The notes beneath the pieces are model-generated. The model made no database searches. It had not been told where the DNA came from and worked only from the letters and a program-made list of their open reading frames with translations. DNA of 64,000 nt from Phoronis australis. Its lineage: Eukaryota > Phoronida > Phoronidae. Position numbers and translations under genes: made by a program. Positions within the stretch are counted from its first letter, which is position 1, and each line of letters starts with the position of its first letter. Where the stretch lies: contig NMRA01000228.1 in NCBI GenBank assembly GCA_002633005.1, positions 236,120 to 300,119 of the forward strand. Direction: 5' to 3'. Of the stretch, positions 47,601 through 59,600 are shown piece by piece.

Positions 47601-50600
47601 GACCACAAGGAGATGTAGCATAAATCAAATCTGTCTGAAACAGGCAAGCACTGTTATCTCTTTAATGGGAACATATTTGCCAAATTTCATGATAAATGGC
47701 CCATCGGCCATCAAGGATCTGCAAAGGGATTCAGATCTGCCACAAGGGGGCACAGAGATAGCCAAATCCAACTGAAACTTATCATCCATTGTAACATTCA
47801 CACAAATTTCAAAAAGATGCTTCAAGCCACTAGGGGGCACCACAGCACTTGAACTCATCCGAAAATCAATGCTACCAGTAGTCTTCTCAGCTAGATCACA
47901 TGTGCAAATTTTCATAATGATGCTTTGAGCAGTTTAGCAGTTAGAAACGCCCATAAAAAACGGACTAAAAATAAAAATAAATAAATGGCCACCAGGAAGC
48001 ATAGAATACGTCGAATTCATCTGAAAATGAAAAGGCATTGTTGTCTCTATCAGAAACCTACATGCCAAATTTCAGGAAAATACATCAAGGAACTCCAAAC
48101 ATACAGAGGAAAATTTAAAACGTTAAAGTTGTAACTAGAGGGCACAGCAGTAGTCAGATCGGTCTCGTAGTCATCTGTTGCCAGCTTCATAAGAACACAG
48201 TCAGCAAAATCTCATTAAGATCCTCCAAGTGGTCAAGGAGATAAGGATCATAGGCTGGATACTCAAAGATAATAGCAATATGCACCCACACACATGTAGA
48301 CTTAAGTGCACAAAAACAGAATTTGCTAATTTAAAAAAGGAAGGAAATGAGTTTTAGATTTGCAGAAAATGGAAAATCAGTGTAGAAAGGCATGCAGAAA
48401 CTAAGCAATTTTCAAGACTAAAGATCGACAGTATTACATGACCATTAACAGCATGGCGTGATTATTACGGTAATGTACCAACGTAGAAGGGCATTCCTGA
48501 CGAGAAAGGTAATTTTACAAAAATTTGCAGTAACGCAGAATCGAACTCAGTAGTTCAGCAGTAGCAAGCGAATGCTCTGTTGCTTAGCCAAACTCCACGC
48601 GTTAACCAGCAGAGCGTTTTCAGCGTAAATAAATGGTAAAGACAACAGCTTTGACTTCAGCGAATGTGGCAGACAACGGCGAGAATTGGGGATTTGTACT
48701 AAAATCACAAAAATAAGGGATTTCGATGTTTTATAGATATCGTCAAAGCTAACAAATTCAAGAGGTCCGTCCAATCTAGCAATAAACCAATCTAGCAATA
48801 ATCCCATAAATGCTAGACCTTTTGTATACTAAATCCCAGACAACTGTCTGATGACAGGCAGATAAACAGATGTTGAAGTAATTGTAAGATTAGTGGTAAT
48901 GGAAACTATAAATAACCTTCTTGGTATGAATATTGTTGGGCAAAGTTTGCAAACAAAAACAAAATGACACCGAGATGTTGTATTGGCAGCAGCAAATTTA
49001 GATAAAGAAAGTAGAATGTCACAACCACTTTTTTCATGGTGCATTTCAGACATGAATCAAATAAACACAGCACTTGGACTTGCCACTTTACCCAGATAGC
49101 ATCACTACATTGGGCCGACGTCGCCATTCGTTGGCTCGAGGTCGATTGGTCGCGGTCGGTTTTTTGACGTTGGTCCGACGTTGGTCGGCGGTCTACGAGA
49201 TACTGCTTTTAAAAGCCTGTTTTGCACTTCCAAGTTAATTCGACGCTTGCGATATTATTTTTTTATAGTCACAATGTATAAGTCAACCTATTTGTCCTAC
49301 TTTGAGTATTGTTCAGTCTTGACGTCGGACCAACGTTGGCTCAGCGTAAGGCACGTTTGACGTTGGGCCGACATGGGTGCGACGCGGTGCGAGAAATCAT
49401 ATGTGGTGCTGAGTCCGACGTCGGTCCAACGTTGTGTCAGCGTTGTCAAAGTGTAGGTCCATTTAATAGAGTCAAATTGAAAAAGGAAAACTGAAAATCC
49501 GTCTGTGATTCAGAAAAATATTTACTGCCGTGCATAAGTCAGCCTATTTGTCCTTCTTTGAGTATTGTTCAGTCTTGACGTCGAACCAACGCTGGCTCAG
49601 CGTCGGGCACGTTTCACGTTGTGCCGACGCGGGTGCGACGCCGGGTGTGAGACTATCACTGGTTGTGCTGAGTCCGACGTCGGTCCAACGTCGTGTCGGC
49701 GTTGTCAAAGTGTAGGTCCATTTAATAGAGTCAAATTGAAAAAGGAAAATTAAAAATCCGTCTATGATTCAGAAAAATATATGCTGCCGTGGCAATATGT
49801 AAACATTTCATTCCAGCCGGATCGAGCCCAGCGGCCCGCTGCCGGNNNNNNNNNNNNNNNNNNNNNNNNNNNNNNNNNNNNNNNNNNNNNNNNNNNNNNN
49901 NNNNNNNNNNNNNNNNNNNNNNNNNNNNNNNNNNNNNNNNNNNNNNNNNNNNNNNNNNNNNNNNNNNNNNNNNNNNNNNNNNNNNNNNNNNNNNNNNNNN
50001 NNNNNNNNNNNNNNNNNNNNNNNNNNNNNNNNNNNNNNNNNNNNNNNNNNNNNNNNNNNNNNNNNNNNNNNNNNNNNNNNNNNNNNNNNNNNNNNNNNNN
50101 NNNNNNNNNNNNNNNNNNNNNNNNNNNNNNNNNNNNNNNNNNNNNNNNNNNNNNNNNNNNNNNNNNNNNNNNNNNNNNNNNNNNNNNNNNNNNNNNNNNN
50201 NNNNNNNNNNNNNNNNNNNNNNNNNNNNNNNNNNNNNNNNNNNNNNNNNNNNNNNNNNNNNNNNNNNNNNNNNNNNNNNNNNNNNNNNNNNNNNNNNNNN
50301 NNNNNNNNNNNNNNNNNNNNNNNNNNNNNNNNNNNNNNNNNNNNNNNNNNNNNNNNNNNNNNNNNNNNNNNNNNNNNNNNNNNNNNNNNNNNNNNNNNNN
50401 NNNNNNNNNNNNNNNNNNNNNNNNNNNNNNNNNNNNNNNNNNNNNNNNNNNNNNNNNNNNNNNNNNNNNNNNNNNNNNNNNNNNNNNNNNNNNNNNNNNN
50501 NNNNNNNNNNNNNNNNNNNNNNNNNNNNNNNNNNNNNNNNNNNNNNNNNNNNNNNNNNNNNNNNNNNNNNNNNNNNNGTGTATTTTTGTCATGCTGTGGC

Positions 50601-53600
50601 AATTAGTTATTGCACAACATATTCGAAGAGAACCTCCTATGCAAAATATCTTACTGACTGACATGCTCAGTCTATACGCAGAATATGGTCAAAACAGTGA
50701 GATTGGTATCAGAGAAACCGAGTCAGTCTTTTAGGACAGAAGTTGTAAAAATATATAGAACTCTGTGGAATTTACTTGATTGAGTAAATTTAAACTTCAA
50801 AGCATGCGAACACGGAAAAGAAGAAAGTTGCAATGAAGTTGTTAGCTCACAGTCAGTGTTCTCCACAGCTGAAAGTTGAAACTCGACTGGAGTTATATAA
50901 TTCATGTATGTGTTCGAAAGCTCCTGTAAATACTGTGGGAAGTTATTGTAAGCATTGGAATGTGTATTGACATGGTTCCAAAAATTCAAAATGTTGTAAT
51001 TTGGTTGAGAAATTACTAATCTCTCGGTACACTGCACTTCAAACTTATTGCATAGGTTTTCAAACTTTTCGCAAGTAAGCCAAACTCATCATGACAAAAT
51101 TTAAACTCTATGCAGTGACAAGTCAAAACAGTTTGTGGAGTCTCTGTTATTGTTGCTGACTTTTTCTCGTATCATCTCTATTCAGACAACGTATGGACAT
51201 AACATATCCTAGAGACTAGTTTTTATAAACAACTTTATTAAAATGAAATTTAAAGGCAAATTTGATTTTCATACCACATTAAAACCACAATCCTAAACAA
51301 ATATATAGTTTATTTATCTTTTTCGATGACATTTATAAGCTTGTAATGCTTTCGAGGGTGATACAGGATTTATCAATTTTGCATTCCCAGGCCAAGGAGA
51401 GCTATAGCAATTCGACTTGCTCGTGGAAGAACAATGAAAAGATGTGCTTATGACTATTTTAACATGTTATTGATTGGTACGCATTGTGTTTCAGAATGTA
51501 TGCTGATGTGTATTTCACTGATGAGGGCAGTGTAGAAGTAGTTCCCAAGTGTTGGGTTTGTGCGAAAGGAGATGATTGCAACCTGCCACCCTCAACTCTT
51601 GGAAAGCGAAGTAACTTTTAAAGGTGGCAGAACAGAAGAGATAGCCTGAGGTGGACTGGGTCTTGAACAATGCAGAAATTAAATATGCTACTGGTAAGTA
51701 AATTTCCTGCTCATTAATGGTTTCCTCATTGTTGTAAAATGTGAAAAAGTTTCAACCTCTGTAATTTTAGCTGTGAGAAAGTTGAACAATAAACTCTCTA
51801 ATGCTTAGCTTCGTCAGTTGTACTTTTTAATGACGTCATTTTTTTAGTAATTACATATAATAGGACATTTTTGTTTAAAATTTAAAGGTGCAAGTTAAAG
51901 GTGGCAGAAACTGAAGATCAATTGAAATGATGGCTGAAGTGCTGAGCTGAAGTATGCTGGCGACAGAGATGGTGACAGAAGATAGGAGGCAACAGACAGG
52001 TAAACAACAATGTTATAGTTTTCAAAATCGATGAATTGGCAAATCTTTTAAACACCTAGTCTTTCTAGCATTTTGAACAAAACTGATTTTTTCAACTTTT
52101 ATAGTAATATTCCTTTATATAGAGTTTAGTTTTTCATACTAGCTAAACTTAAAATTAAACGTTCTGAATATGAAACCAAATACCAAAACATATGTTTTTC
52201 ATGAATTTGCTTTGTAGTGAATTTAAAACTTACTTTCATGTATTTTTGCAATTTGCAGGGAAAGCTGTGCAAGTTTTAGATTATGTCCAAGAACTTGGTA
52301 GTGACGATCAAGATACAGATTGATTCTGCAGTGCATATTAACTTGGGCCTTCTTGTATAAAGGTTTAAATGGGAGTACTTCTTTATGCCTGATTAAAAAT
52401 ATTTCGTATTTTATTTAACTTGCAGATGGCATCTTAATTTCGTACTGATATGTTTCAATCTGGTCAAATTTTAACATTCTGTTAAGTCTTTTTAAAAGTT
52501 TATACTGCTTGGGCCCGAGTTCTTATGAAGACTCTGTGTTGAGAGACATCTTCTTCAACTTACACTAAATTCTTAGACAGTTGAAAGAAATGCATTGTTA
52601 CAGTTGCTAAAATTGCTTTAAATTCCAGTGCTCTATATTCCATAGCTTGATTAGCATTCAGCTTTTCACTGAAATGTTTAGGATTAATTATTTGCCAGTT
52701 CGATGTTCATTTAGGCACATAATTATACCTTAGTTTATTGATTTATTTCTCATGTCCTGTGTTTTTCATAGAGCCCCATGGATCCCTGTTTAAGTATCGT
52801 TGAAAATGTTTGTGTTGTATTTTACCAAATGTTTGGCATACTCATATAATTCTTGTAGTCATAATGACAGTAAATTTGTTGATTTGCTCGTATTTCTCTA
52901 TTTTATGTCCTGCAATGAAACCTTAATTACTGGAAAGCTCACTTTGGCAACTATTACGCTAATGGAACAATGATCAATTTTATTTTTTTGTTCCAAACGT
53001 AGTTTTGAGTATTCTTTGATATGTAAACTCAGGCTTTGTAATGAGCATTATTTTTTTAGTCTAGTATTCATGCGCGCACCCAGCCAAAAATGGGGGGGCT
53101 TGAATTTGATTCAGGGGTACGTTCAGAGCTATGAATTTTGCATTTTTGGAATTTTGGTTATTCCTGCCTTTTTAGTGGACTTTTGTTTTCTACTTTTTTC
53201 GATATTGTTGTTTCTACATGGCTGACATTTTTGCCCACCCTATGAAATGGAAGGGGGCTCGTTTGAGCCCCCGAGCTCCCCCCCCCCCGGTGCGCGCATA
53301 GTATTTATTAAGTCTTAAGCTTTATGGGTGAAGTGTTTGTTTCTCCTACAGTGTAATTGTAATGTTAGCACAGTTTTCATGAAAGTCACTACGCGAGGCT
53401 TGCCACAAATTTACATATTCAAGGTCAAAATGAGATATTTGCATCTTTGAAAGTTGTCTACTGTGCAAATAGTTTATTTTTATGATTTACTTCATCATTT
53501 ACCATTTTTGGTATTCATCATTTCTGGTATTGATATGCTTTAATAAAATGCTTAAAGAACACAGGAATGCCTTTAATGACATACTGCATGCTGTGCATAT

Positions 53601-56600
53601 CCTGATGTACAATCGGAGCATTGTTGTCGCCACCAGTTGGTTGGGTGGCCCTGACTGTTCTTAACATGTTCTCGACTGTTTACCAACGTGAAACCTACTT
53701 GCGACTTTTTAACCACGTGCGTTTTCCGATTGCTCCCATAGATGACATACTGATTTAATCGTTAAATCAGTACATGTATGTCCTCTATGGGAGCAAGCGG
53801 GAAAACCAGGTGGCCGAAAAGTTGAAGGTCGGTGCGACGTTGGCAAACGGTCGCCTCTAAGTTGGTGCGACGTTGGCAAACGGTCGCCTCTAAGTTGGTG
53901 CGACGTTGGCAAACAGTTGCCTCTTAGTTGGTGCAACGTTGGCGAGCAGCCGCCTCTACGTTGGTCCGACGTCGGTAAACAATCGCTTGCAGGGTGGCGG
54001 GACGTTGATAAGTGGTCGGAATTGAATTGGCGCGACGTCGGTAAAGGGTCGTATTTCCGCCGTCGGGCCCAGGTCGTACCGTCGTCGGTTATTAGTCGGC
54101 AGTCGGACCAACGTCGGGTCATCGGCGGCCCGACTGCGACGTTCTTACGACGTTGTTACAACGTTCATCCGATGGACAAAATCACGTTGGTCCGACGTCA
54201 GACACCAACGTTGGCCCGACGTAACGTGAGTCGTCGGACCGACGTTGGGCCACCGACAGCATGCTATCTGGGTAGCAGTGTACTGCAAACAATATGGTGG
54301 TGAAGTGAAAATTGATTTTGTAAAAATAAATATTAAACAAATTCAGTCTATCGTAACCTTAATTACAACAGTGTAGGTGTCATAAAACAACACGCAGCAG
54401 CGACGTCTCCATTATTAATCTCCATTATTTGCAGCAAACTAATTGGTGCTTGGCAAATCAATAGTTGACCACTTTCACAATAGTTTTCTCGCAAAATACG
54501 TAAACAACTACTGTACTTACCTTTCAACATCAACCGCACCTGTATCAACATAGATATCTAAAAACACACCACCTAATAGATAACCAAGAGCTGGGCCCAC
54601 AACAGTCAGTGCATAGAATATACCTGAAAGAGCCAGAAGAGGTCACTAAGAAAAGCGGTTGGGCGAATTATGGGAGCATAAATTATAGATAACAGATTCG
54701 AAACTCCGTAATATCCTAGAGGCACCACCCTCTAAACATAGCAAACTCAATTTCCGGTTAGTGTATTGTGATTGTAAATTCTTGCATCTATTTTATTGTC
54801 CAGTACAATGAAAAAAAATTTTATGATCGACTTATGTCCCGAATAATAGATAAATGATACGCGTCACAAGCTCGTTACCAGAGATGAAAAGGAGACGGAT
54901 ATAAGGTCATTTATTATGACTAGTACAGTTACAATATAATGAATACAGGTAAATAACATATGAAACCCAGTTCAAAGTCTTCTAATACCGTAATCGTTCG
55001 GGTTAACGCCCATGCTCAGTTAACCGCCCACCCCCTACTTTAGGTGAATTTCGATTTAACCGCCCACTGCTCGGTTAACCGCCCCCCTGCTATTTTTGAA
55101 GATTTCCAATTAACCGCCCACTGCTCGGTTAACCGCCCATCCCCTACTTTTGACGATTGGTGATTACCGCCCTGTGCTAATAGGAAACGCGAATCCCCGA
55201 CCTTTTAGATTAAGATCGATGATAACATTGAGTGCAACGACGGCCTCAGAGACCGCGGTTTAGCAATGTGAATTATGATACCAGTAACAAATTATTGTAA
55301 CGGGTCATCGATTAACTTCAAAATGTAATACTTGAACACTTTGTCACTTTCTTTTCTTCTCATGTTCGCAAACTTTAGGAACCGCGCTGGCGTCTACACC
55401 TCCACTTTCAGCCACAATCTCTGCCGCACTGAGTTATCGACTACAGTGCACTATATAAAAGATGCATTCGAAATAACCAGGTCAGAGAAATGTGACATTG
55501 CTTTTGCCAACCCTCTGAATGCGCTTTAGGTTGTAAGCTCTCGGGATTTTGAAGAATTCCCATAAACCGCGAAAAGTTGATAAATTCTTTATATTTTGGT
55601 GAGTGTAATTGCCGGGTTATCGAGATCCCCGTCTTTCGAGTACTCTCGTCACGGTAATTTCGTCGCATATAGTAAACCGGGGTTACTTACCCGAACAATT
55701 AAGGCTTCGTCTAAGAATTATTTTTACCGAGAATAGATGGTTTCATTTGCTAACAAAAGCTGCGTCTCGCAGTCGAAACGAAAACCGCAACGACGGTTGT
55801 TCAAGGTCGACACTGGAATCGGCCGACTTCTTGTTTGCTAAGTCGACCAGTAAAAACGCGAGTGTAGACAGAAACTCGTGTTTGTGTTTTGCAATGTAAC
55901 TTGGTGGCAATTTTTTGAATGTAGAGTTTGTTAACAAAAAGTTTGTTATTGTATTTAGCCATTGAAAGGCCAGAGTACCGTACATGTCAACTCCACATAC
56001 CGGCAACATAAACAGGCGAATCGACAGTGCATGGCAGCTGAATAGTTGAACCCGATTTCGTGATTGATTATACATTTTTATGCTTTTTGACCATTCAGAC
56101 CAGGAGTACATTCTGTTATCTCGAAATGATTTTGAACTGAAATTCGGAACTGCTGGTAGTCCTTGTCTACGTGACCGTCAGTTAAGTTGTTTATTATGGG
56201 AGTGCACTGATCACAGGAAAAATGGGTCAGCACGTGACCACAACTGGGTTAAAACGACAGCACAGCTACCGTCTGCTACGCAGGTGAACATGTTCAACGT
56301 CTGCGAAGTATAGTGAAATAATGAGCATAATTCGCAATAATCGGTCTCACCTGAGGCGCCATATTATGTAGCAAACTTTCTATGCAAGCGTTCGGAGTTT
56401 GACCACACTCTACATTTTCGAAACTATTTGTTAATTAGAGTGCGCAGAGTACGCACTTGGTGGCGATAAAGTTCTTTTCAAAGTGTTAGGCGATCCCAGT
56501 ATGTGGCTTAGTACGTGTGGTGACTCAGATCATAAGGTAAGATTAACCGCCCAGGGCGGTTGCCGGTCGTAATAAGCGCCCATGTTCAGTTAACCGCCCC

Positions 56601-59600
56601 CCCCCCGTTTCCTTGAAATTTCACGTTTAAGCGCCCATGTCTGGTTAACCGCCCACCCCCGATTTTTTGGGTTCGCCAATTTAACCGCCCAGGGCGTTAA
56701 CCCGAACGATTACCGTAGTAGAACTCTTGGTATATGGTGAGTACTTTTGGCAATGCTACCTGACCACACAACAGCCAACCATGATTAGCAGGCGACATAA
56801 TTGCTGGAAGTAAAACGTGCTATGTTTGCCAGGTGTCACTAGTGAATAGTGACGTCACGGCTTATGCGTAAGATCACAGATTTCGTCCATTATACGTAGT
56901 TGGTGTTCTATGTACTATAGTCTATGATGACAGTCAAATTTGTCAGGTCTCTAAGGATATATTGGGACGGTTTGCGCTGTACTTTATCAGCCATGCATCC
57001 CTGCCAACAATCTTTGAATCAAGTTTCATTAAAGTCCTAACCTATAGAAAGGCAACTATTTTGTGTTGTAACATTTGGTATACAACTAGCCATTTCCACA
57101 AAAGGCAACTGAAGCAGGTCAAAGGGACAATGGACAAACAGTCATTAGCACTGACCTAGCTCTTGTTAACACATAATTCATTTGCAAGAACATATGGCAA
57201 GCCACTTATGGTCAACACCACCTTTCAGAGCACTTGTTACACTACAAAAATTCCAAGACCTAGACTGAAGTTAAGGGTGTTTGTGCAGAACTTTGTATTG
57301 CATAACCAGATACTGACAACCTCTGGTCAACATGTTTCAGAGCACTTGTTATACTACAAGAAATTCCAAGACCTAGAATGAAATTATAAGGCTGTTTGCC
57401 ATGTGCAGAACTCTGTATTGCATAACCAGATCCGGACAACCTCTGGTCACTTGTTATGGGAAAGACTCAATTTAGGAAACAGCAAAACAGACAAGTAATA
57501 TTTTTTACATTCTTGACATGGACGATGAGTAGCACCAAACTGGTGTTTTCCCTGTGTTCAAGCTGTGCACCACAAATACCACTAGACAATATTTCATTAA
57601 ACTAAGGGCACTCACAAAAATGTTAGAAGTACTTGACAAACAAAAAGGGCAATTACAGAAATTGCATTGGCTGAAATTAGTGAAATTTTACTGTACGCTA
57701 AATTGCAAAATTTGAAAAACTCAAAAAGAAAACATTGCCTCAACAAATCTGATCCTGGGTTAGACTAACGTGAGAGAATACATACCGACATACAAAGATG
57801 TCATCTTAGGCTTCAAGTTTTCATCCAGGAATGTCACTCCCAAAGTATAAAGAGGTGCTGCCCCAGCCCCATGGAACAGTTGCGCAAGAATGAACACATA
57901 TCTGTAGTTCGATAAACTGGACTGCGAACTTTCTAACGTACATACAGTTGAGTTTAGGGTAACGTTCCTGTAGCATCGATTCTGGATCACCGATTCAAAG
58001 ACATACAAGCCTGTGGTAAAGTGGGGGAGACTGAAGATCAGGGCTCCAATACCCATAATAAACAGGCCACCACCAATCCAACGTGGCTTACGTCCAATAC
58101 CACCGAAGTAGCTGACAGGAATGAGACAAAGCACCGAGGCAATGTCATAACCACTGGCAATGATGCCTGTCTCTGTACTAGCCATGTCGAATCGCTTCTC
58201 CAGTGAGCTGATAACACTGGGCACAAATCCATTCACGATAAGTCCCTGTTAGGAAATATAAATGAGTAGCAGAATTAAATGTGTTTCTATTGAAACAGAA
58301 ATAATAAATGAAAATGTTGTAATGTGCACATAGCTACCCACTTGCGTCACTGATAGTTGTGCAAAGTTTCATTAAGTACGATTCATAACAGGCACATACA
58401 CATGATAGGAATACAAAAGTGAATAACGAGTAAAACTGAATGAAACTGATGCATATGAAAAGACCATTTTGTATTTAAAGACAATGACTCAAAAAGCTTT
58501 GCACCGAGGCTAGCCTATCCGAAAACAACCTCAGTTCAACATGGCTCACTAATACTACATGCTCATACATATGTTCCCATTATTCAAATCAAATAAAACA
58601 CACATTACAAGGTTTTACACTGTTACATAAAAAGTATTTGCTGTGAAAATATTATGTAGTCAGATGGTTAAAATCATCAATTTTAGGTTTGATGTCAAAG
58701 TCATGTTAGAAACAGACAACCATGCTTAAAGTGATTTAAAGTGACTCTCCCTTGAAACTTAGGGGGCAGCTAAGGTAACTGAAATATGCACGGTAACTGA
58801 AATATGCACGTTAACCACTAACCAGGTATTTTGCCAGCCAAGAGCAGCTATTTCAGGTTTCAGGAGAGAGACATTTTATACGCAGGCAACCAGGCTCAGA
58901 GGGATTGGAGTTACCCTTTGTTGAAATTTCGGGGTGTTACTTTAGTGGTAATACGCAACCAGTGACCCTTCCTAGAAACTTAAGAGAATTCCTTCTAAGC
59001 TTGAATCTATACTGTTGCCATGGTGACCAGATATTTTGAAATTACAACAGAATACTAAACAGTGCATACCACATACCAACACAATTTTGAAATATTTAAA
59101 GTGCCAGTGTTTACTTCATCAAAGACACGTTGTAACCAGTAAAACAATTTTCATAATCCAAAAATGGCTGCAAGGGCAACTCATGAGTACACAAAACGGA
59201 AAATGGCACCTTTAACAAGATAAAAGCTGCCCAAAGTTAATGCAATAAATTTGCATTTTATAAACCAATAACTAAAAGCAATGACTTACAGCTGATATGT
59301 CAAAACAAGGAGCACGTTCAAAGAAACACATTTCTCAAATTTAACAGTTTCTGAAGTTAACATCCCTCCCTGAAAAAGAGAGGTGCACTCGAATTCAATT
59401 TGTCACACAATACGTGTGTTACCGAAGACTTCCCGTTGTTTATCTCACTAGGAGGAGCTGGAGTAATCGAAATTGTCCAAAATTCGTTGTCAGACGTCCT
59501 CTCCCCAGTAGAAACACTAAGAGCAATTTTGAAGTGGCTTGGCTGACAAAAAGGCAAAAGCCGAAAAACACACGAAAAGAGCCACTAGGTATCGCACAAT

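Larger units (their letters stand above)
49091..54273. mobile_element. Large TIR element with ACGTTGG motif arrays at both ends
   Basis: CCCAGATAGCAT at 49091-49102 and its complement ATGCTATCTGGG at 54262-54273 are bordered by TA on the outside. The first 700 and the last 460 bases are packed with variants of GACGTTGGTCCGACGT, including a 256-bp tandem duplication on the left and a 33-bp tandem array on the right. In between lie a 732-N gap, a possible small two-exon gene (51496-52323) and a nested element (53071-53298). This looks like a DNA transposon of about 5.2 kb; the superfamily is not determined, with TA-targeting groups such as ISL2EU as candidates. It lies in the intron between exons 3 and 4 of gene B. 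Confidence 0.65.

Noticed and set aside
49762-50734. Long open frames of 264-317 residues on both strands
   Set aside because: They consist almost wholly of undetermined bases from the assembly gap.
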